The notes under the pieces: model-generated | What the model was told of the DNA's origin: nothing | Database searches by the model: none | The model's input: the letters and a program-made list of their open reading frames with translations, nothing else | DNA from: Taxillus chinensis | Lineage: Eukaryota; Streptophyta; Magnoliopsida; Santalales; Loranthaceae | DNA length: 64,000 nt | Direction: 5' to 3' | Assembly (NCBI GenBank): GCA_023512835.1 | Contig: CM042084.1 | Location: forward strand, 49,709,609-49,773,608 | Program-made: the position numbers and the translations under genes | Shown: in pieces, positions 33,401-43,879 of the stretch | Numbering within the stretch: the first letter of the stretch is position 1 | Layout of the letters: each line of letters begins with the position of its first letter

Positions 33401-35277
33401 TCGAACAGTTGACCCATTGATGGAAAAAAAAAAAAAAGTTTTAGGGATCAAGCCTTTATCAAAAGAGAATGATGGCTAGCTTCAACAAAAAGGTGCGGCG
33501 AGGGCATTTCGAGAAGGAGACCTGGTCCCGAAAAAGAAACACCAATACAGCATGATCACGGAGGCAAAGGACTCCAAACTATGAGGGGCCGATGTTGTAA
33601 AAAGAGCATTCTCGGGTGGTGCACTCGCCTCACCAAAATGGATAGAGAGAACTCCGAACCACATGTGAGACTTGAAAGAAATTTATGTAATTTCGTTCTT
33701 GTACCAATGTGGATTTGAAATGCCATTTATTGAAAGAATCTCCATGTCTTGAACATTTTCTCATCCTTATTACCATTTAGGGAGCCTTTCCCGAGTAAAA
33801 GCAAAAAAAGAAAGCACGAAAGGACAAAAAAAAGGCCTTCCACTTGGAAAAGAATTCCAAAAGAACATTCACTATTTTGCCAAACAAACTAGCTTGCCCG
33901 AGTGAGTCAAATCACACTCACACTCCTTCATATAAATCGCAAAAAAATTTCATTTTAGTACAAAGACGAGGAAGTCGCACTAAGAGAAGCGAATTGGTGA
34001 AAACCCAAAAAGGGCGCCAAGGGAAAATACAAAGCTCATGAAAAGAGAGAAGAATTAAAGGCGGACTTAGTGAAAACCCGAAAGGGCACTAACAAAGGGA
34101 CCATATCCAAAGTCCCCTAAAGCGAACGATAAAATCTCAAGCACCTCGGAGGGACCGATCGGCTCCACAAGGGCCGGGCAAAGAATGGTCAAGTCTTGAG
34201 CACTTGATCAACTTTGTAGACCACATCTTAAAAACCGTCATTCCTTTTATAAAAGGAAGACTTGTTAAACCTTATGATAATGCAGAGCATGTTGTGTATG
34301 ATGATATAGTTTTCTCAAAATTCTTATCATTTTAAAAATTCTTCAAAAAAAAAAAAATCCCCAAACGGAGTTTTCTGAACATTCCATGCATAGGGATATC
34401 AGGGGGGAAAGATGACCTCTCTGGAGCAAAGAGAGAACAAAAAGCACAAGTCACCAGGCCTCTTTCCCGACGGAGGAGAATGATTCACAAACTTAATCAT
34501 AAAGTCACATACATTCACGCATCTTCATGCATCATTAGCATACATCCTAGCATGTTTGTTCTTCTTACTCACGGGATTATCCATATATCGAATGGCATGA
34601 GGATTCATCTCACGATCTACCAACAGTAAGCTCAAAGACAGAAAGGACTCACCCTCAACAAACATAATTCCCTTTCAAAATCAAAGAACTAAACTCGGGA
34701 CCTAGATCGTAAGCCCAAACATGACTCTTGAGTGGAATCCGAAAGCGATCTCTTAGAGTGAACTCGTAGAGGAGCCATGATAGAGCCACCATCCATAGCC
34801 CAAGAAGCATTCAGCCCAAGAAGCCACCTTATAGCCCGAGACGCATTATTCGGCCCAAAAAGCCACCCTCATAGCCCAAGAAGCTATTTGGCCCAAGAAG
34901 CCACCTTTATGGCCCGAGATGCTATTATTCGGCCCAAGAAGCCACCTTTATAGCCCAAGACGCTATTATTTGGCCCAAGAAGCCACCCTTATAGCCCAAG
35001 AAGCTATTCGGCCCAAGAAGCCACCCTTATAGCCCAAGAAGCCATTCGGCCCAAGAAGCCACCCTCATAGCCCAAGAAGCCAGAAGCCTTCCTCAAGCAC
35101 TGGGCCAAATAACCCAAGATGTCATATCATAGCCCAAGAGCTATTCGGCCCAAGAAGCCACCCTCATAACCACAAATGCCGCATCAATCTCACAGCAATG
35201 CCAAACTCCAAGGAGATCTAACCATTCAAAATGGGTATTTGGTTATCGTTGTACATCATTTGTATACAAGCAATGCA
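33401..35277 (+). other. A post-integrase 3' region
   Basis: Holds the decayed integrase C-terminus (EGDLV at about 33508-33525), a repeat of the KTQKGRQGKIQ type coding relic (33990-34040) that also occurs in E (56630-56770), and then untranslated sequence with a tandem array at 34795-35170. No intact gene. Confidence 0.65.
34795..35170 (+). repeat. A 3' tandem array of AGCCCAAGAAGC units
   Basis: A unit of about 38 bp, built from two half-units (ATAGCCCAAGAAGCTATTC and GGCCCAAGAAGCCACCCTT), repeats about nine times with small changes. It occupies the same place as the arrays of B and E but has no clear sequence likeness to them. Confidence 0.9.
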
Positions 35278-35278
35278 C

Positions 35279-35291
35279 AAAGAGGGGCAGC
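35279..35291 (+). other. A polypurine tract
   Basis: AAAGAGGGGCAGC directly before the 3' LTR; same core as in B and E. Confidence 0.9.
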
Positions 35292-38126
35292 TGTTGTACC
35301 CCATTTTGACCGGGTTAGATCGCAACCGTACTTGGTGAAGGACGACTAAGTGATAGAGGATGACATTCGGAGAATAACCCACTTGACCACACTTGATTCC
35401 GAGGAGAAATGAAATGGCATGACAAAAGACCAAGTGAATTGGACAATCGGTGGGCAGCCCGCTTTTTATTAAAACTTCCCGATACTTGTCGTAATCCAAC
35501 AAAGTCAATTGCATTGATTAGATAACATTTTTATCTATCATTCCAATTGGTTTGAGAATATTCCGGGTTGTATTCAATTAGTTATGATTTTTCAAAGTTT
35601 GCAACCAAACCTTGTACAAATTTGGGGGAGACAGCCAGTGCGCAGCGCACTATTTTGCCAATAAATTTCTCAATACTTATTGGATCTGAATAAAGTCAAT
35701 TTCATTAGTTATATAACATCTTTATCTATCATCTCCAACTGGTTTTAGGGAATCCGAGTTCTGGCCATTATCTATGAATTTTTCAATCGGACGGGCAGAA
35801 TGCTCATTTTATCAGACCTCTGTGCGGTATTTCCCACTTTTCTCCTAAATGGATGATCCTTTTGGAGTGATTCCACTTTCGGAAGATAGATAACAGAATT
35901 TCGAGCAATACAAGACCAATTTCGCTCTAATCCGAGCTCTGTGGAGAAAGTTATGAATTTTTGAAGTTGCCCCAGAAATCTGCCAATTTTCCACGAATTT
36001 TGGTTCTTCATATGCATGTTTGTCCCACATTGCCGGTGCTTCTCCTTCGCCCAAATATACAAAGCACTCTCCTTACAAAGCAAGGATAACAAGAGAGGCC
36101 TAAGGAAACCCAAGTAGAGGTGCCAGTGGCGACAACCAAAATTTTTGGGAAGCCCAGGGTGCCCAAGCCCAAGGCGGTCAAACGGCCACCGATGGCGAAA
36201 TAAGGCCACCGATTCGGAATAAGCCCAAACCGGTGGTCAAACTGGTCAAATCCGAGCTAAGGCCACCGATTCAAATAAGCCCAAATCCGGTGGCAAACTT
36301 GGCAAACCGAGCAAGCCCACTAGCGGCCAAAGTCGGTGGTCTGGTACATCCGAGCAATGCCCACTAATCCGAATAAGCCCATTGATGCGGAATAAGCTAA
36401 TGCGGAATAAGGACCTATTGAGCGGAATAAGGCCACCGACCGGAATAAGCCCAGATCCGGAGGCAAACACGTCAATAATTTTGAAAAACTCCAAAATAGC
36501 TCCTCTACAGTCTGGGAGTGACTCAAAGAACCGGGAAACTTTTAAGAAAAAAAAAATTAAGCATTAAAGGCCACGGTCCGGAACCCCTTAAGCGTGGGAT
36601 TGAGGAGCTCCGAAATTAAATTCAAATGTCTCGGAACCCATTTTTGAGCATAGGGACGGAACACCTCATAATTAAATGTCATTTTCCTTGGGACATCACA
36701 GACCCCGGGGACGCATAACTATTAATTCCCAACGGCTCCAATACATCCGGAAATGCATTCACCCTTACCCACCAAGACGTCCAGGCAAAAAGAGGATTAA
36801 ATAATCTCAAACGATTTATTTATTTTCGAGCATGGGACTCCTTTTCAAAGCACGGAACCGTGAATTATGGAAATCGGCCGGGAATCGAGAATCCCATTTC
36901 CGAAGTCATTAATTCATTGGAATGAGTAGGACCATGGGGAAAAAAAGAATCCAAAAATGCCGAGGCACGGGCTGCCTCCCGGGGTTCCTATAAATAGGCC
37001 CCGAGGCAAGGGGTGGGGGGCATCAATATCAAGATCATAAGAGGATTCCGGAGAGAACTTTCACTAGATTTCGAGAAATAAAAAAACAGCGAGAGAGAGA
37101 GAGATTCGGGAATCACAAAGAGAAATATACTCATTTTTCTAAGGAAAGAAGCACCCGAATCACGTTCGTCTTCACAGGAGGAGGCGACGAGAAAAGTTTC
37201 TTTTAACCATTTGTGCTTTCGGGAAGCTCTTGGAAAGCATTACTCGTAGGGAAAAGGGGCTCACATCCGCATCATTTTCTTTCCTCCAAGTTCTTACTTT
37301 GTTTATTTATTAAACCTTTTTTTTAAGTTCTTTCTCATGTTGTTTTCAAAAATAAAACCCCAAAAAACTTCTCTATTTTCCTTTTTTCATTAATTCGAAA
37401 GTTTAAAAAACAAAAATACAAAAAAAAAAAAAAAAAAAAAAGAAAATAGTTGTTTTTTTTTTTATTTATTAATTTCAAAAAATAATAAAATGTAAAAACA
37501 CAAATACTCGAATCTCTTCTAGAAAAAATTTAACAAAGGCCGGGTGGTCATGGGGGGGGGGGGGGGGTTGAGCCCAGATTCTGGGGGGGGGGGGTTGATT
37601 AAATTGTTTTCATTTTCTTTTCTAAAAAAGAAAAATCACTTTTGCTTTCTGAAAAATGCAATCCTGTCACCGGCCTAGATCCCACATTCTTTTTCTAAAA
37701 ATAGAATTTTCCCTTTTTTATTTTATTAAAATCTCTCTTGTTATTTTAAGGCCTAGATCCTAAAATCTTTCTTTTTCTTAAAATTAAAAATACAAAAACT
37801 CTTTTTTTAGAATAAATAATAAAGCAAGCAAACACTTATAGATCAAGACTAGGTACCAATTGTGGGCGTTGTGGGGGTGCAAGAGTTTTTCTTCCTTCCC
37901 CACATGTAACCGACTCCCGAACCTAATTCTCTGGAACCGTAGACCCTTTCTTTTTCTAGGTGCCCAATCACACCTTTAATTTGTTTGGTGGCGACTCTGT
38001 GTTTTTCTTTTCTTTAATGGTTTGTGCGAGCCTTGTGCAGGGATGACTCTAGGATCAATGGAATGAACTAGCATGGAGTCCTTTCACAAAGCCAGCAATG
38101 AGCCCGGTCAAAAACGGGTGATGACA
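35292..38126 (+). repeat. A 3' LTR (2835 bp), indel-rich
   Basis: Pairs with 21323-24585 from TGTTGTACCCC to CGGGTGATGACA but is about 430 bp shorter through very many 1-3 base losses and some larger ones (for example in the 36.2-36.5 kb repeat section). It contains an A-run (37417-37440) and G-runs (37553-37568 and 37584-37593) absent from the other LTR. From about 37.6 kb to its end it again matches well. Confidence 0.93.
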
Positions 38127-38131
38127 CCTGG

Positions 38132-38952
38132 TAAACAGCAGGAAAACGATGAACACTACAGGGAAAATGACCTTGCAACCATGTGCGTAGGAGAGGCAGG
38201 CACCCTATGAACTGTCCCGAGCCTGTACTCCTCAGATAAGTAAGAGATCGATTGGTTTCGGCCAAGATAGTAGGAGTAGGGTCACATCCTTTGAGCACCT
38301 GTTGGACCAAATCTACAATTGCTCTATCGATGTGGGCCGGTATGCTCAGGAAAATGACTAGCCCATATATAGCTAGTGTCAGAAATTTGTGTGCCCCTGC
38401 TTCTGTTGCGGTCTGTATCATTTCTTTGATTGTTGCTCATGGAAGATATTCCCGCTCACCATAGGTTGTGGCCGCCGGTGAGTCCCATATTGGCTTTCCC
38501 ATTATATCAGCAAAGGCCCTTTGACATGATCTTCTGGGCTCCAGTAGCTAAATCTTCATTTTGTTTTCCATGGGGATATCCAATAATCTTCTGTATTCTT
38601 CTATCGTGGGAACAAGATCTATGCCATTGAAGTCAAAGCACCGCCGTCGAGGCTCCCAGAAATATATGGCTGCCCCAAGCATATCCTTATCGGCCAGTAG
38701 CTCGGTCACATGGAGCAAATCCCCAAACTGTTGTTTATATATGCTTTTCCTTTCGTCTGACCACTGCCTCCATATTATCTGTACCTCCTTAGTGTAGTCC
38801 AGCTGATCTTCTATGATAATATGTTCTGCTTTGTGGGCTTCTTCTGGTGGAAAATCTCTAAGGCGAAGTTGGATGTCCCCAGATGCTTGGGCCACCACTG
38901 CGACAGCCTCTTTATCCTGAAGGTTTTTTAGGAGATGACTGAAAGTTGCCAT
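38132..38952 (-). pseudogene. B ORF1, N-terminal part
   Basis: ATG at 38952 (MATFSHLLKNLQDKEAV). A 134-codon frame (38548-38952) shows IWRQWSDERKSIYKQQFGDLLHV and LVPTIEEYRRLLDIPMENKMK. After a frame break, 38068-38421 shows LTLAIYGLVIFLSIPAHIDRAIVDLVQ and GCLPLLRTWLQGHFPCSV. It is interrupted by A at 38131; the C-terminal part is at 20690-21322. It is the homologue of A ORF1. Function unknown. Confidence 0.8.
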
Positions 38953-39560
38953 GCCTATATGAATGTCGTGTTATGCATGATGACAGGTTAGGATGACAGT
39001 TAAAACAAATCAGGGCAAATAGACAGGATAAAGAATAGACCAATAGTAAGGTAGATGTGCAGGGGATGACTTATGGACTACCCTACAAAACAAAGGTTAG
39101 CATGGCATGGAATGAACAAACAACATGTGGGTTAATGCCCCTGATGGGCTTCTATTGTTACACCTATCTTATTCGTTGGTTCCCACACTTCCTCAATAGA
39201 GGGCTCTGTACACCATGGGATTTACCGGAGGGGGATCTTAAAAGGACGTGCCTTAAAAAGAACCTCAAGCTTGAGTGAGGAGTCCGAGGCCCCATTGCGG
39301 ATAATGATCAACATGCTGGGGACCGTACTGAACCTCGCTAACTTAAATTGTGCTAAACCCGGGTATAGGGTTATGCTTGGATGCAACAAGTATGGAAAGC
39401 AGTAAATCACAACTATCATGGTAATTAAAGCATATAAATAAATCACAGTTTAAAGATAAACAACAACTATAACGGCAATTAGATAAAAATATATACAACA
39501 GTGCAATTAAAATAACCTCCTAATCCTAGTTCTAGACCTAACTCTCTAAAGTGTGTATAT
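38953..39560 (-). other. B untranslated leader
   Basis: About 600 bp between PBS and ORF1, homologous to 62968-63601 of E. CCGGAGGGGGATC (about 39223-39236) and a pyrimidine-rich stretch are shared; no ORF. Confidence 0.65.
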
Positions 39561-39577
39561 CCCCAACAGAGTCGCCA
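39561..39577 (-). other. B primer-binding site, Ogre type
   Basis: The element strand reads TGGCGACTCTGTTGGGG, two bases from the 5' LTR. Same type as in A and E. Confidence 0.88.
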
Positions 39578-39579
39578 GC

Positions 39580-42193
39580 TGTCATCACTGGTTTTCGTCC
39601 AGGCTCGTTTGGGGTGAGCTCAAACTAAACCAATGGTGAGAAAATTCAAAGTCGCCACCAACTGTTTTTGGGGTACAGTTGGATACCCTCTACTTTGAGT
39701 AGTTTAAAGGTGTGGTCTACGTTATCAGAGAAGTGTTCGGGAGTTGGTTACGTGTAGGGAAGGATTAGCACCCCTACAGCGCCCTTTCGGTATCTATTTT
39801 TGGAGGAGGAGGTTTTCTATTTTATTTGCACTACCATGACTGGATTAGATTTCCTAAAAAGTCTATGATTTTTATTTAACTAAGTTATTTATTAAAGTCA
39901 TGGTTAAAATCGATTTGTCCTAAATTTCTAAAGGGAATCCTAAGAGTTTTGGTTTTTTGTTTGAAGTGGGGAATGAGATCCTAGAGGTTTGTTTTGGTTT
40001 TTGGTTTTATTTTGGAAATTAAAGTCCTAAAAAATGAAAATATGTTTTTTTTATTTTCCTTTTTTTAGGTTTTTTGGGTTAGAAAACAATTTTTTTGGTT
40101 TTTGTGTTTTGTTAAAAAAATGTTTTGTTTTGTTTTTTTGTTGAAAACGTTTTTTTTCCTTTGTTTTTTTTTTTGCTTTGTTTTGAAAATGTTTTGTTTT
40201 TTTTTGTTTTGGGAACTTTAGTTTTTTTTTGTTTTGTTTTGAAAACCCAAATTCATAAATTCATATCAGAGTAATGAACACATACACTAAGATAAACAAA
40301 CGTGGAGTGGGTGATTTGTGACATCCACAAATAAATAAACATAAAAATACTCTTTTTTTTTAATCTCCTCTTTTTCTTATGCCTCTCATTGCGCTCTCTG
40401 TTTTTTTGTTTCCACTATATTTTACATGTTACAATGTACCACATACAAAGAATGAAAATACAAGGAAAATACGACGGCAAATACTAAAAATTACATCAAA
40501 TATAAAGATAAGGTAAAAAATGAAAACCAGGAAAATACTAAAATTACATTAAATATAAATATAAATAAGATGAAAAAAAAATTGAGCAACAAATGTAAAT
40601 TACACTGACTTTGGCTTGAATGGGGCTTTATCACGGGACATCCGTCTGAAATATTCTGGCTGTACCGAAAGACGCTTGCTCACCCAAATCACCAAATTCC
40701 AGCAGCGCCAAGTGCAACGATCAGCTAGGACGTACTGTGGAGACTGCCAAGGTACACTGGATTTTTTTTGTTTTTATGATGGAAACGTAAGAAAAAGAGA
40801 AAGAAAGGGCAGATTGGCGTTTTTTTGTCTTTCTTTTGCTAGAAAAAAAACTGGAATGAAATAATAGGGAAAGAGAGGTTGGGAAGGATGGGCGATTTTG
40901 ATTTTGGGATAGGGAGAGTGTTGGGCGAAAATCTGGGTGTTCCTCTTTTGGGCTTAGGGAGCTGGGCGTAATCTCTGGATGTTCTCTCGGTCTTCTTCTT
41001 TTTTCTGCTGAACTCCTCTTTTTCTGGGTAAAAATCTATCTCTGTGTTTCTCTTTTCTGTGTGCCAATCCCCTTTTCTCTCTTGGCCGAACTCTCCTTTT
41101 TTTCTCTCTGCCGAACTCTTGTTTTCCTCTATGCTGAACTCTCGTTTTCCTCTCTGCCGAACTCTTGTTTTCCTCTATGCCAAACTCTCTTTTCGCCTGA
41201 ACAGAAGACTACATTTTAAAGGATTTGGCTAGATTGCATTGATTGCAGCATTTAATGCTGTATTATTGATGCAGTATTTATATTTCCAGATTCTGTGCGT
41301 GGTCGGGTGGTCTAGCGACCTGTGCAGCTCGTGATTGTCCTTTTTAAGTTTTCATTTAACACATGTGACCGACATGCATTGAAAAACGATTCTATCAGAT
41401 GGCCAGCTCATTAAAACATGTCCCGTGAGTAGCCAGCGAGAATGCCAGGAGAGAGCCAGCGAAAGAAGCCAAACAGTGAAGGTCAACGGGTCAACGGGTC
41501 GAAGTGTCAGTGGGTCGAAGGTCAATGGTCAACGGGTCGAAGTGTCAGTGGGTCGAAGGTCGATGGATCGAAGGTCAACGGTCAACGGGTCGAAGTGTCG
41601 GCAGGCTTACAGGCTTCGAGGCTTCGAGTCTTCGAGGCTTCAAGGCTTCTAGGCTTCGAGTCTTCGAGGCTTCGAGGCTTCGAGTCTTCGAGGCTTCGAC
41701 TCTTTGAAGCTTCGACCTGCCGACACATCGAGGCTACCTTTTTACTCGCACCCAAAATGCGAAAATGGACGACCATTTAGGGATTGTTTAGGAAGACCAG
41801 TATTTGCTTAAATAGATGTTTTGGAGAATTTCACACAGTCACTTTTCCGGGCAATTTGACCAGGGGCATTGACCGTCTTTTGGCAGGTTTGACTTTTTCC
41901 AACGAAAGTTGTTTTGGCCATAACTTCTTTATTTTAAATCAGAATTGAGCTCGGTCAAGTGCGTTATTCTCCAAATTTCCTCCCCTATCTCATTGTATTG
42001 GTCTTGGGGTACTTCAGGAACATATAGCAGTGGTTATCCATTTTGGCCTTCCTGGTTCGTGTCAATGCGTCTATCTTGTGCAAATCGCAGGGAATCTCTA
42101 AGGACCTATTCAACAAGGTATATGGCATGGGCAAAAAGGTATATACATCAAATGAGGTTAGTATGTCCAACCCGGGCAAAATGGGGTCCAACA
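39580..42193 (-). repeat. B 5' LTR (2614 bp)
   Basis: Begins TGTCATCACTGG and ends GGGGTCCAACA, followed by TSD TGTCC. Differences from the 3' LTR are a shorter T/G tract (40080-40230), about five instead of seven 23-bp units (41089-41196), and a more diverged 8-bp minisatellite (41611-41715). Confidence 0.95.
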
Positions 42194-42198
42194 TGTCC

Positions 42199-42427
42199 TC
42201 AAACGCAGAATCACCACCCTCTGCCTAAGGGCTTGCCTGAGACCCAAGGTGAACTTGTGGGCCTTCAGGTTCTCCTTTGCCACAGTCTCGGGAGCAAATC
42301 TACTCAAGCTCCGGAACTCCTGCTCATACTCGGGCACTGTCCTCGATCCCTGCTTTAGGCTGCCAAATTCTTCTCTCTTCTGCCATTTCAATGACTCGGG
42401 GAAGAACTCGTCATGGAAGAGTTGGAC
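42199..42427 (-). pseudogene. C gag, central part
   Basis: Minus-strand reading FHDEFFPESLKWQKREEFGS, then EYEQEFRSLSRFAPE and KAHKFTLGLRQALRQRVV, the Tekay gag domain. It joins to 14957 across the duplicated TGTCC. The upstream end is cut at 42427, just before the position equivalent to 5120 of G1. Gag N-terminus, leader and 5' LTR of C are missing. Confidence 0.88.
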
Positions 42428-42628
42428 ATGATCGTACTATAGTAGTTTCTAAGCTTTATGGGAATATAAATGATCGTACTATAGTAGTTGTACATGTAAA
42501 CTAGGTATTACGGTTGAAAGAATTCAAGTTCTGAGCATGTAATCTTAACTCTGCTTACAACACTGTTCATCATGTATGGTTTTATGTGAAATATCATATG
42601 CATCACTTTCGTGTTGATAAGTGTTGAA
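42428..42628. other. Unassigned stretch with a 20-bp direct repeat
   Basis: ATGATCGTACTATAGTAG plus TT occurs at 42428-42447 and again at 42470-42489. No coding or element signature found. It marks the breakpoint that removed the end of C and most of D. Confidence 0.5.
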
Positions 42629-43094
42629 AAAGTCCAGAGAAATCCATCTTTGGAGCTGAATCCGTAGTCAACTACAAAGCTAACAGCATCGAAGAACTGC
42701 TACCTCAAAGATTGCTGCTTCGAAGCCTCGAAGCTCAGAGAGTCGTAGACTCAGCCTAAACGCAGCTTCATAGAGTTGTAGTTCCAAAGGGTTGAAGCGA
42801 GACAGATTCAGTTTCCTCGCTACTCAAGTGTCAAAGAGACGTCAGCACGTCACTGTGCACTTAAAATTCAAAATACACTGACATAAGGGGTGACGTGTAC
42901 CCATCGCTTGAATCTTCCAATGGGTGGATCCGGAAGATAAAGAGACGGATCATAGAAAAGGACGCGGACCCTGAAGACGAACCGACAGAGTGTGTGACTT
43001 CTATGGTATACTTCTCACCTCATATATAAGTCATTGATAGAGATGGAGCCCAAAGGTACATTCTTCATTTCCACACTTGAACCCTAACCCTAAG

Positions 43095-43143
<49 letters not shown>

Positions 43144-43262
43144 CTTCGATCCTTGTTCTCACTCTCTCTCTCTCTCTCCTCTGACCACCTTCGAACCTTA
43201 CAATCTCTCTCTATGAGTGTCTCTTTCTCTCTCTATAACCTCTATAGCAGGACCCAGCTCAT
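42629..43262 (+). repeat. Orphan copia-like LTR or 5' region with TATA box
   Basis: Starts TGTTGAAAAAGTCC and carries CGAAGCCTCGAAGC and GAGAGTCGTAGACTC boxes like the D LTR, an ACGTGTACCC site (42891), a TATA box CATATATAAG (43021-43030), ACCCTAACCCTAAG (43081-43094) and two long CT runs (43099-43139 and about 43160-43179). No PBS follows, so the 3' end is uncertain. Confidence 0.45.
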
Positions 43263-43865
43263 CGATGGAAGAAGGATTAGGCGAAATCGTTCCAGGCTTT
43301 ATTGTCGATTGGGAAGCCATAGGCGACGCGAAGGTCAGCTGGCTGGGGGAGTTCTGAAATCGCCTTGATCAATCTGGGATTGCATCTGTATGTTCGGGCA
43401 TGCAAGATGTGCTGGTTGAAGACGTCTCGGAATTTCACGAGACCTTGGCAATCTTTGGAGACGACATTGTGGGAACTGTACAAGGAGTGGAGATTCGGGT
43501 CTTAGCCGAAACACTTCGCAACGTACTTCCACTCTCTAGAGGTAACTTTGAACCTTTACCCAGTCTCTCTAGAGAAGAGTGTAAGTCGTTTCTGGGATAT
43601 TCCAACCCTGGAAAGCAAGGACGGGGAGCCTTGAAAATGGGGTTCTTCGGTCAGGCACTGGCGACTCTCATAGTCACCGGTCAGTGCCTAATGTGCAAAA
43701 AGACTGCCCATGACTTTGCAAGCCATGAGCAGATAAAGCTCAAGTGTAGTGTACTGCAAGGAAGAAGAATAGAATAGGGAACTCAACTACACAATATGAT
43801 CAAAAGCAAGAAGGGGCACTTTGGATTACTTCTCACTAAAGTCCTAAGGTTCCTTCACCCTGCCT
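43263..43865 (+). pseudogene. Unrecognised ORF downstream of CT-rich leader
   Basis: From the ATG at about 43265 (MEEGLGEIVPGFIVDWEAIG) the frame stops after 31 codons and reopens as a 125-codon frame (43400-43777) with EEFHETL-like helices, LSREECKSFLGYSNPGKQ and CLMCKKTAHDFASHEQIKL. After its stop, KKGHFGLLLTKVLRFLHP follows. The last block is vaguely like the end of the plant-transposon-associated domain found in env-like ORFs of some SIRE elements, but I would not assign it. The minus strand is also open (43277-43483), so even the coding strand is not certain. Confidence 0.3.
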
Positions 43866-43879
43866 AAAATAAATTTATT

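Larger units (their letters stand above)
21323..38126 (+). mobile_element. Element A: full-structure Ogre/Tat-type retrotransposon
   Basis: 5' LTR 21323-24585, 3' LTR 35292-38126, exact TSD CCTGG (21318-21322 and 38127-38131), PBS, ORF1, gag, protease, candidate intron, RT/RNase H, second RNase H, integrase, tandem-repeat 3' region and PPT. It is inserted in B's ORF1, in the opposite orientation, and is the innermost element of the nest. All ORFs carry frameshifts, and from about 29.5 kb onward small deletions are very frequent. Confidence 0.95.
14963..42193 (-). mobile_element. Element B: non-autonomous Ogre/Tat-type retrotransposon with ORF1 and gag only
   Basis: LTRs are 14963-17564 (3') and 39580-42193 (5'), flanked by the exact 5-bp TSD TGTCC (14958-14962 and 42194-42198). 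A PBS and PPT are present. The interior, with A removed, is leader, ORF1, gag and a 3' region with a tandem array. Protease, RT, RNase H and integrase are absent. Gag passes directly into 3' untranslated sequence homologous to that of E. B inserted in C's gag and was later hit by A in ORF1. Confidence 0.93.
10754..42427 (-). mobile_element. Element C: Tekay-type chromovirus fragment, interrupted by B
   Basis: Made of the LTR fragment 10754-12131 (assignment inferred), RT, protease and gag at 12897-14962, and the rest of gag at 42199-42427. Integrase, chromodomain, gag N-terminus, leader and 5' LTR are absent. The two gag parts join across B's TGTCC target duplication, which proves B landed in C's gag. 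C stops abruptly at 42427. Confidence 0.75.

Noticed and set aside
37553..37593. G-runs as possible G-quadruplex elements
   Set aside because: The other LTR of A has no such runs at this place, which points to a sequence artefact.
43277..43483. Minus-strand frame with FRDVFNQHILHARTYRC
   Set aside because: Could be coding, but the TATA box, CT leader and longer frames are on the plus strand. Left undecided rather than annotated.
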